A DNA stretch of 64,000 bases from Pseudooceanicola batsensis HTCC2597 (GCF_000152725.1 NZ_CH724131.1:2267167-2331166); one strand, 5' to 3'; shown: positions 24,871 through 34,315, counted from the first letter of the stretch. Numbers and translations: made by a program. Notes: generated by a model from the sequence alone, not told the origin.

Positions 24871-25332
24871 ATGAGCAAGACCGTCACCCGGGAAGAATTC
24901 GAAGCCCTGACCGGCCAGGAGATCGGTGTCTCCGACTGGTTCGAGATCACGCAGGACCGGATCGACACCTTCGCCGACTGCACCGAGGACTGGCAGTACA
25001 TCCACGTCGATCCCGAGAAGGCGAAGGAGACGCCCTTCGGCACGACCATCGCCCACGGGTTCCTCACCCTTTCGATGCTGTCGGCGATGGTATACCAGAT
25101 GCCAGCGATGGAGGGCGTCACCATGGGCGTCAACTACGGCTTCAACAAGCTGCGTTTCGTTTCGCCCGTGCCCGTCGGATCGAAGATCAGGGGGCGGTTC
25201 GTTCTGGACAAGTTCGAAGAGATCCGGCCCGGCGAGGTCCAGACGACCACGACCGTGACGGTCGAGATCGAAGGCAAGGAAAAGCCCGCACTCGTCGCCG
25301 AGTGGCTGGGCCGCAGATATTTCGGAGGTTGA
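24871..25332 (+). CDS. MaoC-type (R)-enoyl-CoA hydratase
   Basis: 153 residues, single hotdog domain. The hydratase-2 motif is clear: the Asp in IHVDPEKAKETPFG and the His in TIAHGFLTLSML. It starts 11 bases after the dehydrogenase. The enzyme hydrates a 2-enoyl-CoA to the 3R-hydroxyacyl-CoA, which the SDR encoded three bases downstream would oxidise. This is the peroxisomal-MFE2-like route rather than the FadB crotonase route, and no crotonase-family gene occurs in the window. Confidence 0.92.
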   Translation: MSKTVTREEFEALTGQEIGVSDWFEITQDRIDTFADCTEDWQYIHVDPEKAKETPFGTTIAHGFLTLSMLSAMVYQMPAMEGVTMGVNYGFNKLRFVSPVPVGSKIRGRFVLDKFEEIRPGEVQTTTTVTVEIEGKEKPALVAEWLGRRYFGG

Positions 25333-25335
25333 ACC

Positions 25336-26262
25336 ATGAGCATACGTTTTGACGGCCGGGTGGCCATCGTGACCGGCGCGGGCGTCGGTCTGGGCCGGTC
25401 CCATGCCCTCGGGCTGGCGGCCCGGGGCGCGAAGGTCGTCGTGAACGACCTCGGCGTGGCGACGGACGGCACCGGTTCATCGACCGCGCAGGCCGACGCG
25501 GTGGTGAAGGAGATCGAAGCCATGGGCGGAGAGGCCATGGCCCATGGCGCGAACGTCACGGATGCCGCTCAGGTCAAGGACATGGTCGATCAGGCCATCG
25601 CCAGGTGGGGCAAGGTCGACATCCTCGTCTGCAACGCCGGCATCCTGCGCGACAAGACATTCGCCAAGATGGGGCTGGACGACTTTTCCAAGGTCGTGGA
25701 CGTCCACCTGATGGGTTCGGTCGTGCCGACCAAGGCGCTCTGGGACCACTTCCGCGAGAACGAGTACGGCCGGATCGTCTATACGACCTCGGCCTCCGGC
25801 CTCTACGGCAACTTCGGCCAGTCCAACTACGGCGCGGCCAAGGCGGCCATGGTCGGCCTGATGAACGTGCTGGTGCAGGAAGGCCAGAAATACAACATCA
25901 AGGCCAATATCCTCGCTCCCACGGCGGCGACCCGGATGACCGAGGGCCTGCTGCCGGAGCAGGTGCTCGACCTGCTCAAGCCCGAGACAATCACCCCCGG
26001 CCTGCTGACCCTCGTGCACGAGGACAGCCCCAATCGTATGATCATGGGCGCGGGGGGCGGCTGTTTCGCCGAATGCCGCATCTACGAAACCGAGGGCCTG
26101 GCCTTCGGCGACGACGAACTCGACCCCGACACGATCGCCTCGAAAATGGACGCGATCCGGGACGAAGGAAACCAGCGGATCATGCCCGGCGCCTTCGCGC
26201 AGACCCGAAAATATGCCCAGATGGCCGCCGAAAAGCGCGGCATCGAACTACCGAAATCGTAA
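25336..26262 (+). CDS. SDR 3-hydroxyacyl-CoA dehydrogenase (MFE2-like)
   Basis: 308 residues, longer than simple FabG-like SDRs. It has TGAGVGLGRSHALGLA, VVVNDLGV with the characteristic spacing of the peroxisomal multifunctional enzyme type 2 dehydrogenase domain, CNAGILRD, and YGAAK as active-site pair. The tail after residue 260 is the extra part found in the MFE2-like group. GGAGG precedes the ATG. It should oxidise the 3R-hydroxyacyl-CoA made by the MaoC protein to the 3-ketoacyl-CoA. In animals the two activities are fused; here they are adjacent separate genes. Confidence 0.9.
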   Translation: MSIRFDGRVAIVTGAGVGLGRSHALGLAARGAKVVVNDLGVATDGTGSSTAQADAVVKEIEAMGGEAMAHGANVTDAAQVKDMVDQAIARWGKVDILVCNAGILRDKTFAKMGLDDFSKVVDVHLMGSVVPTKALWDHFRENEYGRIVYTTSASGLYGNFGQSNYGAAKAAMVGLMNVLVQEGQKYNIKANILAPTAATRMTEGLLPEQVLDLLKPETITPGLLTLVHEDSPNRMIMGAGGGCFAECRIYETEGLAFGDDELDPDTIASKMDAIRDEGNQRIMPGAFAQTRKYAQMAAEKRGIELPKS

Positions 26263-26283
26263 TACCCAGAGGGAGGACCCCCA

Positions 26284-27486
26284 ATGCGTGACGCAGTTAT
26301 CGTCTCAACGGCCCGGACCCCGATCGGCAAGGCCTTTCGCGGTGCGTTCAACAACACACAGGCGCAGGAGCTTATCGGCCACGCCATCAGCAACGCCGTG
26401 TCCCGCGCCGGCCTCGAGGGCGGCGAAATTCAGGATTGCGTGATCGGCGCGGCCCTGCAGCAGGGCGCCACCGGCGGCAACATCGGCCGTCAGGCCGCGA
26501 TGCGGGCGGGTCTGCCCACATCGGTCGCGGGCATGTCGCTCGACCGTCAGTGTGCCTCGGGCATGATGGCCATCGCCACGGCCGCCAAGCAGGTCGTGCA
26601 TGACGGCATGCAGGTCGCCATCGGCGGCGGAGTCGAATCGATCTCGCTCGTTCAGAACCAGAACATGCGGACGGACCGCCGGACCGACCCCTGGCTGGTC
26701 GAGAACATGCCGGCGATCTACATGTCGATGCTGGAAACCGCCGAGATCGTGGCCGACCGCTACAACGTCTCGCGCGAGGATCAGGACGAGTACGCCCTGC
26801 GGTCGCAGCAGCGAACCGCCGCCGCACAGCAGGCCGGCAAGTTCGATGACGAGATCGTGCCGCTGACCTCGACCATGGCCGTCATGGACAAGGAAACCAA
26901 GGAGGTCTCCTACAAGGAGGTCACGCTCGAGAAGGACGAGGGCAACCGCCCCTCCACCACGCTCGAGAACCTGCAGGGCCTGCAGCCGGTCTTCAAGGAC
27001 GGCCAGAAGGTCAAGGAAGGGCAGAACATCACGGCCGGCAACGCCTCGCAGCTGTCCGACGGGGCTTCGGCTTCGGTCGTCATGGAGGCCAAGGAGGCCG
27101 AGAAGCGCGGCCTTCAGCCGCTGGGCCGCTACATCGGTGTCATGGCCGCCGGCCTCGACCCCGACGAGATGGGCATCGGCCCGATCTACGCGGTGCCCAA
27201 GCTGCTGGAAGCGCACGGCCTCAAGATGGAAGACATCGGCCTGTGGGAACTGAACGAGGCCTTCGCCTGCCAGGTCCTGCACTCGGCCCGCGTCCTTGGA
27301 ATTCCGGACGAGATCCTGAACGTCAACGGCGGCGCGATCTCGATCGGCCACCCCTACGGCATGTCGGGCGCCCGCATGGTCGGCCACGCCCTGATCGAGG
27401 GCAAGCGCCGCGGTGCCAAATACGTGGTCTGCACCATGTGCGTCGGCGGCGGCATGGGCGCGGCTGGCCTCTTCGAAGTCCTGTAA
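26284..27486 (+). CDS. Acetyl-CoA acyltransferase (thiolase)
   Basis: 400 residues, the usual thiolase length. The nucleophile is Cys90 in LDRQCASGM, the second motif is [17 protein letters not shown] with His356, and the final catalytic Cys386 lies in [10 protein letters not shown]. The ribosome site is GGAGG. It cleaves a 3-ketoacyl-CoA to acetyl-CoA and a shortened acyl-CoA, completing the cycle with the preceding dehydrogenases, hydratase and SDR. A biosynthetic acetoacetyl-CoA thiolase role is less likely from the context. Confidence 0.95.
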   Translation: MRDAVIVSTARTPIGKAFRGAFNNTQAQELIGHAISNAVSRAGLEGGEIQDCVIGAALQQGATGGNIGRQAAMRAGLPTSVAGMSLDRQCASGMMAIATAAKQVVHDGMQVAIGGGVESISLVQNQNMRTDRRTDPWLVENMPAIYMSMLETAEIVADRYNVSREDQDEYALRSQQRTAAAQQAGKFDDEIVPLTSTMAVMDKETKEVSYKEVTLEKDEGNRPSTTLENLQGLQPVFKDGQKVKEGQNITAGNASQLSDGASASVVMEAKEAEKRGLQPLGRYIGVMAAGLDPDEMGIGPIYAVPKLLEAHGLKMEDIGLWELNEAFACQVLHSARVLGIPDEILNVNGGAISIGHPYGMSGARMVGHALIEGKRRGAKYVVCTMCVGGGMGAAGLFEVL

Positions 27487-27496
27487 GAGCAACGGT

Positions 27497-27518
27497 GCCC
27501 CGGCCTGCGCGCCGGGGC
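27497..27518 (+). other. Intercistronic stem-loop after the thiolase gene
   Basis: GCCCCGGC (27497-27504) pairs perfectly with GCCGGGGC (27511-27518) around a six-base loop. No U-tract follows, so readthrough into the phosphatase gene is expected. It may stabilise the upstream mRNA. Confidence 0.45.
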
Positions 27519-27536
27519 CCAACCGAACGGGGCGAA

Positions 27537-28202
27537 ATGCCGACACTCTACCTGATCCGTCACGGTCAGGCGTCCTTTGGCGCCGACGACTACGATGTCC
27601 TGTCCGAAATCGGACATGAGCAATCCGGTGCGCTCGGCCGCTGGTTCGCGCAGGAAGGCATCCGTCCCGACCTTGTCGCACACGGCACCCTGCGCCGGCA
27701 GAAGGAGACCCTGACCGGGATCCTGCGCGGCATGGGTCTCGAGCTTGAACCCGAGGAACACCAGGGCTTCGACGAATACGATTTCGGCGGCTTGCTGAAG
27801 GCGAAATATGCCGCCGGGGGCGCGCCGGAGGGTCTGATGACCGATCACAAGAGCCACTTTCGCACCCTGCGCTCGACGGTCGCCGAATGGCAGCGCGACG
27901 AAATTGCCGGCCCGCCAGAGATGTGGTCGGACTTCACCGGCCGCGTCGACACCGCCTGCAGGGCGGTCATGCGCGAGGGGGTCGAGACCGTCTTCGCCGT
28001 CTCCTCCGGCGGCGCCATCAGCCAGGCGGTTTCGGCCCTTCTGGAAACGCCCGGCGTCCACCAGACCAAGATGCAGCTGCAGATGAAGAACACGGCGATC
28101 ACGCGCTTCGTCTTCACGCCCCGAAACACCTATTTCCATGGGTTCAACGAAACCCCGCACATCACGGCGGCCAATGCCGACCGCCTGCTGACCTACGCAT
28201 GA
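27537..28202 (+). CDS. Histidine phosphatase-family protein
   Basis: 221 residues, phosphoglycerate-mutase-like fold. The catalytic opening is LIRHGQASFG near residue 6, and the second-His region may correspond to the SSGGAISQAV stretch, where the usual His is not obvious. It lies directly upstream of the APH-type phosphotransferase, with eight bases between them. The pairing of a phosphatase with a kinase inside a beta-oxidation operon fits removal of phosphate from a phosphorylated intermediate or by-product. A broad-specificity phosphatase is the cautious alternative. Confidence 0.85.
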   Translation: MPTLYLIRHGQASFGADDYDVLSEIGHEQSGALGRWFAQEGIRPDLVAHGTLRRQKETLTGILRGMGLELEPEEHQGFDEYDFGGLLKAKYAAGGAPEGLMTDHKSHFRTLRSTVAEWQRDEIAGPPEMWSDFTGRVDTACRAVMREGVETVFAVSSGGAISQAVSALLETPGVHQTKMQLQMKNTAITRFVFTPRNTYFHGFNETPHITAANADRLLTYA

Positions 28203-28210
28203 GGCCCGAG

Positions 28211-29245
28211 ATGACCAAACAGGACCCCACCAAACTGGACTTGCCCGCGGTCGAGAAATGGCTGACCGAGAACCTGCCCGGCTTCGAAGGCCCCATCGAG
28301 GCCGAGAAGTTCGACGTCGGACAGTCGAACCCGACGTTCCGGCTGGTCACGCCGAAACACCGCTATGTCCTGCGCCGCAAGCCGCCCGGGGTTCTGCTGA
28401 AATCGGCTCATGCGGTGGATCGCGAGTTCCGCGTGCAGAAGGCGCTCTACGACACGGACGTGCCGGTCGCCAAGGTCCATGTCCTCTGCGAGGACGAGGA
28501 TGTCATCGGTTCGATGTTCTACGTCATGGACGAGGTCGATGGCCGCCATTTCAACCTGCCCTCCCTCCCGGAACTGCCGAAAGAGGACAGGTGGGCCATC
28601 CATGACGAGATGTCGCGCGTCCTGGCGGCGATCCACGGCGTCGATCTCGTGGCGACCGGCCTCGACGACTACGGCCCGGCCGGCAACTACTATGAACGTC
28701 AGATCGGCCGCTGGACCAAGCAGTACCGCGCCTCCGAGACCGATACGATCCCGGCCATGGACGAGCTGATCCAATGGCTCAACGACAACATTCCCGAGGA
28801 TGACGGCCTGCGCACCCTCGCCCATGGCGACTATCGCATCGACAACATGCTGTTCGAAAAGAACAGCCCCCGCGTCGCCGCCGTTCTGGACTGGGAACTT
28901 TCGACCACCGGCCATCCCTACGCCGACGTGGCCGCCGTGATCATGCAATGGTCGATGCCCGGCGGCGTCGACGGCCGCGGCCTGGCCGGAACCGATCGCA
29001 AGGCCGAAGGGCTGATGACCGACGAGGAATTCGTCGAGAGCTATTGCAAGCGGGCCGGAATAGACGGAATCGACCGCTTCGGCTTTTACCTCGCCTTCGC
29101 CTTTTTCCGGATGGCCGCAATCATCCAGGGCGTCTACAAGCGGGCGCTGGACGGCAACGCCTCGAACCCGGAGCGAGCCCGCAAGATGGGCGAGTCCGTG
29201 CCCCATTTCGCCGAGGCCGGTCTGAACGCGGCCAGGAAGGTGTGA
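28211..29245 (+). CDS. ACAD10/11-type aminoglycoside-phosphotransferase-fold kinase
   Basis: 344 residues, a single kinase domain. It closely resembles the amino-terminal kinase half of animal ACAD10/ACAD11: FDVGQSNPTFRL, YVLRRKPPGVLLKSAH, then the catalytic HGDYRIDN (Asp207, Asn212) and the metal-binding LDWELSTTGHP (Asp227). Known relatives phosphorylate the 4-hydroxyl of 4-hydroxyacyl-CoA, in mammals as a fusion with a dehydrogenase and in Pseudomonas putida levulinate catabolism as LvaA. A matching stand-alone dehydrogenase is at 4892-6112. The downstream gene is a thioesterase six bases away. No LvaB-like small protein is seen. Confidence 0.9.
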   Translation: MTKQDPTKLDLPAVEKWLTENLPGFEGPIEAEKFDVGQSNPTFRLVTPKHRYVLRRKPPGVLLKSAHAVDREFRVQKALYDTDVPVAKVHVLCEDEDVIGSMFYVMDEVDGRHFNLPSLPELPKEDRWAIHDEMSRVLAAIHGVDLVATGLDDYGPAGNYYERQIGRWTKQYRASETDTIPAMDELIQWLNDNIPEDDGLRTLAHGDYRIDNMLFEKNSPRVAAVLDWELSTTGHPYADVAAVIMQWSMPGGVDGRGLAGTDRKAEGLMTDEEFVESYCKRAGIDGIDRFGFYLAFAFFRMAAIIQGVYKRALDGNASNPERARKMGESVPHFAEAGLNAARKV

Positions 29246-29251
29246 CGGCAG

Positions 29252-29665
29252 ATGGATGATCAGCAGCTCGATCCGCTTCTGGTGGAAGACCCCTACCCCT
29301 TCCAGCGCCATCTCGGGTTCCGCCTCACCGCCTGGCGCGAGGGCTATGCCCGGTTCGATCTGCCGATGGAGGATTTCCTCCTCAACCGCTACGGCATCCC
29401 GCACGGCGGCGTGCACGCGGTCATGTCGGATACCGTTATGGGCTACGCGGGCTGCTACACCGGCGATCCCGACGACCGGAAACTCGCCATGACCCTCAAC
29501 CTCAACGTGAACTATCTCGGCCCTCTCAAGGGCCGAACGATCATCGCCGAGGGCACGGTCACGGGCGGTGGCGCCAGGACCTATTTTGCCGAGGCCCGGA
29601 TTCGCGACGAACTGGGCAATGAGGCGGCACAGGCCACGGGCGTGTTCCGCCGTCGCGGGACGTGA
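29252..29665 (+). CDS. PaaI-type hotdog thioesterase
   Basis: 137 residues, last gene of the beta-oxidation operon, six bases after the kinase. The hotdog motif GIPHGGVHAVMSDTVMGYA contains the HGG catalytic region, and LNLNVNYLGPLKG is the following strand. It probably hydrolyses a stalled acyl-CoA to release CoA. Only distant similarity to the MarR-controlled thioesterase at 14698 is evident, so the two likely serve different acyl groups. It converges on the glycosyltransferase gene with a six-base gap and no visible terminator. Confidence 0.87.
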   Translation: MDDQQLDPLLVEDPYPFQRHLGFRLTAWREGYARFDLPMEDFLLNRYGIPHGGVHAVMSDTVMGYAGCYTGDPDDRKLAMTLNLNVNYLGPLKGRTIIAEGTVTGGGARTYFAEARIRDELGNEAAQATGVFRRRGT

Positions 29666-29671
29666 GGTGCC

Positions 29672-30940
29672 TCAGGGCGCGACGGCACGATCCAGCAGCT
29701 CGGTCGCGAACTGGTTCCAGGTCCTGAGAGACCCGGAATTCGCCTCGATCCGATCGACCAACCCGGCGCGCCACCCGGGCTCTTCCTTCAGCCTGACGAG
29801 GTGGCCGCTCAGCGCCTCGGCATCGCGCAGGTCGAAATAGACGCCCAAGTCGCCACAGACTTCGCGCAAGACCGGGATGTCCGAGCAGAACGGCGGGATC
29901 CCGTTCCACAGGGCTTCGGCCGCGGGAAGGCCCCAGCCCTCGATCTCGCTGGGCAGGACAAGCGCCAGAGCCTCGCGATACAGCCGCTCGAGATCGGTCT
30001 GGTTGGGGCGATCCACATGAAGGACATGCTTTGCCACCTCCGCCATGCGCGGCGTCTCGAGCAATTCCAGCGTGCGCTTCCGCTTGCGCCCGGCGAGAAC
30101 GAGAAGCGGCGGGGTCTTGCCCCGCTCCAGCACCAGACACATCGCGTCCAGAACGACATCGAGGTTCTTGCGGCCGAGCGAGGTGCCCACCATCAGGACA
30201 TAGGGCCGCTCTGGCAGGGAGATGACCGGCTGATCTGTCCCCGCGCGACATTCGTGAGGCAACCGCACAGCGGTCATCTTCCGGGGCTGAATCAGTAATC
30301 CTTGTTCCACGAACGACATGATGTCGTCCGCGGTAAACTGGGAATTGGTAATGATGTGGTCCGCTCGTTCGATCAGGTAATTGTTGTCGATCCTGAATGA
30401 CGACGCAAAACGCGTGTCCCTGTCGTGCTTTTCGACATACAGCGGGATCATGTCGTGCAAGAGCGCGTGAACCTCGCAACCCGGGTGCTTCGCCCGTATC
30501 GAATCCACCGCGTGGATCATCAGCTTGGGGCGCGCGCAGGAGAGAAAGATGCCCCCGGACATGTCAACGGGGCGAATATCGACACCCGTCCGGAACCAGC
30601 GCAGCCGTTGATAGGCCAGGAACGGAGGCAGCAGAAGCGGCTGGACGTGCCGGATGGCCCGCGGCTTACCCCCAGTCGCCCGAACGAACTTGAGCAGCCG
30701 GGCGTTCGGGACGTTCAGATCGACATCGCCCGTTTCGTCGCGGCCGGGGAATATCTCCATGAACGTGTCATGGGCCTGGGAATAGGCGACGAAACGCACG
30801 CCGCGATCCAGCAGGAAGATCTCGCGCGCGGCTTCGGCCACGACACGGGCGATGCCGTAATAGAACGGTGAACTGCCGGACAGGTAAAGAATCTCGGTGA
30901 GGTCGTAGAACACCGGTTTTGACATCTGATTTTCTGCCAT
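29672..30940 (-). CDS. GT4-like glycosyltransferase
   Basis: 422 residues, GT-B fold retaining glycosyltransferase. The carboxyl-terminal half has the donor-binding features YVLMVGTSLGRKN, then LVLPSEIEGWGLPAAEAL, in which the ESEGFGLP-like acidic pair contacts the sugar nucleotide, and the final VLREVCGD loop. The amino half is unusual, with an early GIARVVAEAAREIF stretch. It is not next to other polysaccharide genes, so the acceptor is unknown. The first ATG was kept; one at 30925 is an alternative and neither has a clear ribosome site. Confidence 0.85.
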   Translation of the reverse strand: MAENQMSKPVFYDLTEILYLSGSSPFYYGIARVVAEAAREIFLLDRGVRFVAYSQAHDTFMEIFPGRDETGDVDLNVPNARLLKFVRATGGKPRAIRHVQPLLLPPFLAYQRLRWFRTGVDIRPVDMSGGIFLSCARPKLMIHAVDSIRAKHPGCEVHALLHDMIPLYVEKHDRDTRFASSFRIDNNYLIERADHIITNSQFTADDIMSFVEQGLLIQPRKMTAVRLPHECRAGTDQPVISLPERPYVLMVGTSLGRKNLDVVLDAMCLVLERGKTPPLLVLAGRKRKRTLELLETPRMAEVAKHVLHVDRPNQTDLERLYREALALVLPSEIEGWGLPAAEALWNGIPPFCSDIPVLREVCGDLGVYFDLRDAEALSGHLVRLKEEPGWRAGLVDRIEANSGSLRTWNQFATELLDRAVAP

Positions 30941-31045
30941 TCACAGGAACGCCACTTGGTCCGATCAATTCGCGACCGCGCGACAATCCTTCGTTGCCGT
31001 TGCGGGAGATTCTGATCACCCGGCGCGCCACCAATTTCCGGGCTG

Positions 31046-31073
31046 ATATTGCAGAAGCGGTTGTTGGCGACAA
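31046..31073 (-). promoter_or_regulatory. Candidate promoter of the glycosyltransferase gene
   Basis: On the minus strand TTGTCG (31073-31068), a 16-base spacer and CAATAT (31051-31046), about 105 bases upstream of the start codon. It lies just beyond the pnp terminator. I see no other feature in the 150-base gap. Confidence 0.35.
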
Positions 31074-31090
31074 GTGCCGCCGCCAAACGA

Positions 31091-31125
31091 AAAAACGCCC
31101 CGGACGAACCGGGGCGCTTTCTTTT
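31091..31125. terminator. Bidirectional rho-independent terminator after pnp
   Basis: CGCCCCGG (31096-31103) pairs with CCGGGGCG (31109-31116) around a five-base loop. On the minus strand it is followed by a run of T (from A at 31090-31095), and on the plus strand by TTTCTTTTT. It terminates pnp, whose stop codon lies 22 bases away. Confidence 0.9.
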
Positions 31126-31137
31126 TGTCTGCAAGGA

Positions 31138-33276
31138 TCACTCCTCGGCTTCGGCCTTTTCCTTGGTGATTTCCTCACCGGTCTCCTGGTCAACCATCTT
31201 CATGGCCAGGCGGACCTTGCCGCGGTCATCGAAGCCCAGAAGCTTGACGAAGACCTCCTGGCCCTCCTTCAGAACATCGGACGGGTGGTTCAGGCGACGG
31301 TTCTCGATCTGCGAGACGTGCACAAGCCCGTCCCGCTTGCCGAAGAAGTTCACGAAGGCGCCGAAGTCGACGATCTTCACGACCTTGCCCTTGTAGATCT
31401 GCCCCTCTTCCGGCTCGGCCACGATCGAGTGGATCATGTCATAGGCCTTCTGGATGGCATCCCCGTTCGGGCTGGCGATCTTGATGATGCCCTCGTCGTT
31501 GATGTCGACCTTGGCGCCGGAAACCTCGACGATCTCGCGGATCACCTTGCCGCCCGACCCGATCACTTCGCGGATCTTGTCGGTCGGGATCTGCATCGTC
31601 TCGATCCGCGGGGCGTGGATCGAGAACTCGCCCGTGCCCGCCTGCGCCTTGTTCATCTCGCCAAGGATATGCATCCGGCCGTCCTTCGCCTGGGCGAGGG
31701 CCTTCTTCATGATCTCGGGCGTGATGCCCGCAACCTTGATATCCATCTGGAGCGAGGTGATGCCGTTCTCGGTCCCGGCGACCTTGAAGTCCATGTCGCC
31801 GAGGTGATCCTCGTCGCCGAGAATGTCGGTCAGGATCGCGAATTCGCCATCGTCTTCCAGAACCAGACCCATGGCCACACCGGCCACCGCGGCCTTGAGC
31901 GGCACACCGGCATCCATCATCGACAGCGACCCGCCGCAGACGGAGGCCATCGAGGAGGAGCCGTTCGACTCGGTTATCTCCGAGACGACCCGGATCGTGT
32001 AGGGGAAGTCGGTCGCGGCGGGCAGAACGGCCTGAAGGGCGCGCCATGCGAGCTTGCCGTGGCCGATCTCGCGACGACCCGGAGGGCCGACGCGCCCGGC
32101 TTCACCGACAGAATACGGCGGGAAGTTGTAGTGCAGCAGGAAGTTCGAGCGGAAGTTCCCGTGCAACGCGTCGATGATCTGTTCGTCATCTCCGGTGCCG
32201 AGGGTGGTCACGACCAGGCCCTGCGTCTCGCCACGGGTGAAGAGCGCCGAGCCATGGGTCCGCGGCAGCAGGCCGGTCTCGACCTCGATCTGCCGGACCT
32301 GATCCAGCGCACGGCCGTCGATCCGCTTGCCGTCCTTGACCACCGTCCCGCGCAGGACTGTCGATTCCAGCTTTTTCAGCGCAGAGCCGAGGTTCGGGTC
32401 CTCGAGTTGCTCTTCGCTCAGCCCGGCCTTGATGGCCTCTTTCGCGGCCGCGACGGCGGCGACGCGCTCCTGCTTGTCGGTGATCGCATAGGCGTCGCGC
32501 ATCTGCGCTTCGCCGGCGGCCTTCACCACGTCATACAGGGCCGAGTAGTCCGGCGGAGTGAAGTCGAACGGCTCTTTCGCCGCCTCTTCCGCGAGCGAGA
32601 TGATCAGGTCGATCACAGGCTGGATCTGCTCGTGCGCGAAGGTCACGGCGCCCAGCATCTCGTCCTCGGTCAGCTCGTAGGCTTCCGATTCCACCATCAT
32701 CACGGCGTCTTTCGTGCCCGCGACGACAAGGTCGAGCCGCTGCTCGGGATTGTTGCGCAGCCCGTTCATGTCCTCGACATCGGGGTTGAGCACATAGTCG
32801 CCGTCGACATAGCCGACGCGGCAGCCGGCGATCGGCCCCATGAAGGGCGCGCCCGAGATCGTCAGCGCGGCCGAGGCCGCGATCATCGCCACGATGTCCG
32901 GGTCGTTGACCAGGTCGTGGCTCAGCACGGTGCACATCACCAGAACTTCGTTCTTGAAGCCGGGCACGAACAGCGGACGGATCGGACGGTCGATCAGGCG
33001 CGCGGTCAGCGTTTCCTTCTCGGTCGGCCGGGCCTCGCGCTTGAAGAAGCCGCCGGGCACCTTGCCCGCGGCATAGTATTTCTCCTGGTAGTGAACCGTG
33101 AGCGGGAAAAAGTCCTGACCCGGCTTCGGTTCCTTGGCGAAGGTCACGTTCGCCATCACGCTGGTCTCGCCCAGAGTCGCGATCACGGAACCGTCCGCCT
33201 GACGGGCAACCTTGCCCGTTTCCAGAGTGAGGGTTTCATCGCCCCACTCCATCGATTTCTTCGTTACGTTGAACAT
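31138..33276 (-). CDS. pnp: Polynucleotide phosphorylase
   Basis: 712 residues, matching the usual length of about 700. PNPase degrades RNA 3' to 5' by phosphorolysis and acts in the degradosome. Two RNase PH-like domains are joined by an all-helical part, followed by a KH domain ([15 protein letters not shown], with GSGG as GxxG loop) and an S1 domain ([20 protein letters not shown], split as [10 protein letters not shown] and IVDFGAFVN). The second of two adjacent ATGs was chosen because AGGA then stands seven bases upstream; the first, at 33279, is possible. It lies downstream of rpsO as in many bacteria, but a hydroxylase gene is inserted between. Confidence 0.97.
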   Translation of the reverse strand: MFNVTKKSMEWGDETLTLETGKVARQADGSVIATLGETSVMANVTFAKEPKPGQDFFPLTVHYQEKYYAAGKVPGGFFKREARPTEKETLTARLIDRPIRPLFVPGFKNEVLVMCTVLSHDLVNDPDIVAMIAASAALTISGAPFMGPIAGCRVGYVDGDYVLNPDVEDMNGLRNNPEQRLDLVVAGTKDAVMMVESEAYELTEDEMLGAVTFAHEQIQPVIDLIISLAEEAAKEPFDFTPPDYSALYDVVKAAGEAQMRDAYAITDKQERVAAVAAAKEAIKAGLSEEQLEDPNLGSALKKLESTVLRGTVVKDGKRIDGRALDQVRQIEVETGLLPRTHGSALFTRGETQGLVVTTLGTGDDEQIIDALHGNFRSNFLLHYNFPPYSVGEAGRVGPPGRREIGHGKLAWRALQAVLPAATDFPYTIRVVSEITESNGSSSMASVCGGSLSMMDAGVPLKAAVAGVAMGLVLEDDGEFAILTDILGDEDHLGDMDFKVAGTENGITSLQMDIKVAGITPEIMKKALAQAKDGRMHILGEMNKAQAGTGEFSIHAPRIETMQIPTDKIREVIGSGGKVIREIVEVSGAKVDINDEGIIKIASPNGDAIQKAYDMIHSIVAEPEEGQIYKGKVVKIVDFGAFVNFFGKRDGLVHVSQIENRRLNHPSDVLKEGQEVFVKLLGFDDRGKVRLAMKMVDQETGEEITKEKAEAEE

Positions 33277-33291
33277 CATCGTATCCTGTGA

Positions 33292-33316
33292 GGGAGCACT
33301 CCCGGCCCCTGCCGGG
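33292..33316 (-). other. Hairpins in the pnp leader
   Basis: CCCGGC-CCCT-GCCGGG (33301-33316) is a perfect six-base-pair stem with a tetraloop. GGGAG-CA-CTCCC (33292-33303) overlaps it and could form as an alternative. They lie 15-40 bases upstream of the pnp start. In enteric bacteria pnp is autoregulated through leader hairpins cut by RNase III; whether that applies here is inference. The remaining 180 bases up to 33499 hold an imperfect stem at about 33469-33497 and no gene. Confidence 0.35.
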
Positions 33317-33499
33317 TCTCCCGTTTGCATGGCGGCCCCATTGCCACCGCCCCCTATCCTTCGCACAACGCCGGGGGCCGGAGCGTTACGTCTCAGATGG
33401 CGGGGCCATACAGGAATTGCAACCGATTGGAAAGCTCTGGTTTGCGCGCCGCCAGCGGCCGGAGGGACGCGCTGGTGCGCTATCCTGATGCGCCAGCGA

Positions 33500-34213
33500 T
33501 CAGGACATGTGCCGGGGCGATCTGTTGATACCATAGGCCTTGCGCGCCGTCACCAGCCGCAGGTCCTCCGGGTCCATGCCGATGCTCATCATCGTGCGGC
33601 GGTCATACCTGGCGCGCGCCCTGGCCGGATCATGAGCCGTTCCGAACAGCCGGTCGATCCATCCCATGCCGAAGGTCACGTGATAGGTGGCCTCGTGATC
33701 CTGATAGTGGTGCGCCATGTGGCTGCGGGTCAGTCGCTTGCCGAACCGACCCTTCGGCACGTTCAGATGGGCGAGCGTGTGACAGTATTCGTAGAACGCG
33801 AAAGCCGAGGCCGATCCAACGAAGATCGCCACCCAGGACAGCAGGGCCGCCGAAGCGAGACCGAGCAGGGGCCACAGCGCCAGCAGATGCAGGACAAAGG
33901 ATCCCGCGGCGACCTTCAACGGAAACCAGTGGTCGTCGCCGGTGAAAAATTCCTCGTCCTGCGGAAATTCGTGATGGCCGATATGGCTGCGGTAGAGGCG
34001 GTTGAACGGACTCTGATCCGACGGCGGCTCACGGTGATAGATGAACCTGTGGATGAGGTACTCGTTGATCCATTGCAGCACGACGCCATAGACCAAGGCC
34101 ACCAGCAGGACGGGACTGAACCAGGTCGCGAGGGCGAAAAGGCCTGCCAGCCAGAACGGAAACAGGCGGTGCAGGCCGCCCATGTGGATGACGATGCGCA
34201 GGGCCGGGATCAT
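33500..34213 (-). CDS. Sterol desaturase/fatty-acid hydroxylase-family membrane protein
   Basis: 237 residues from ATG at 34213, with GGAGGAG upstream. Several hydrophobic segments enclose histidine boxes of the diiron family: HRFIYH, HIGHHEF, HTLAHL and [14 protein letters not shown]. Members hydroxylate or desaturate sterols, carotenoids, fatty acids or hopanoids at the membrane. Neighbours pnp and rpsO offer no clue to the substrate, and the gene seems to be an insertion into the rpsO-pnp pair. Lipid-tail hydroxylation is the general expectation. Confidence 0.87.
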   Translation of the reverse strand: MIPALRIVIHMGGLHRLFPFWLAGLFALATWFSPVLLVALVYGVVLQWINEYLIHRFIYHREPPSDQSPFNRLYRSHIGHHEFPQDEEFFTGDDHWFPLKVAAGSFVLHLLALWPLLGLASAALLSWVAIFVGSASAFAFYEYCHTLAHLNVPKGRFGKRLTRSHMAHHYQDHEATYHVTFGMGWIDRLFGTAHDPARARARYDRRTMMSIGMDPEDLRLVTARKAYGINRSPRHMS

Positions 34214-34283
34214 GTCGCTCCTCCTGCGGCAAGAATGCGGCCACTTGATCGCCGTGGTCAATCCTGACGTACCGGCATAGCAG

Positions 34284-34315
34284 AACGCCCGCTCCATCCG
34301 GAACGGGCGCTTTTT
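34284..34315. terminator. Probable terminator downstream of rpsO
   Basis: CGCCCG (34286-34291) and CGGGCG (34304-34309) form a stem extended inside by pairing of TCC with GGA. TTTTT follows on the plus side, but only TT on the minus side, the direction of rpsO. A second hairpin, GTGGGG/CCCCAC (34323-34340), lies between it and the rpsO stop codon. Together they probably end or attenuate rpsO transcription. Confidence 0.5.

Noticed and set aside
30919..33291. Long plus-strand open frame opposite pnp
   Set aside because: It is a shadow of pnp, which has all PNPase domains.
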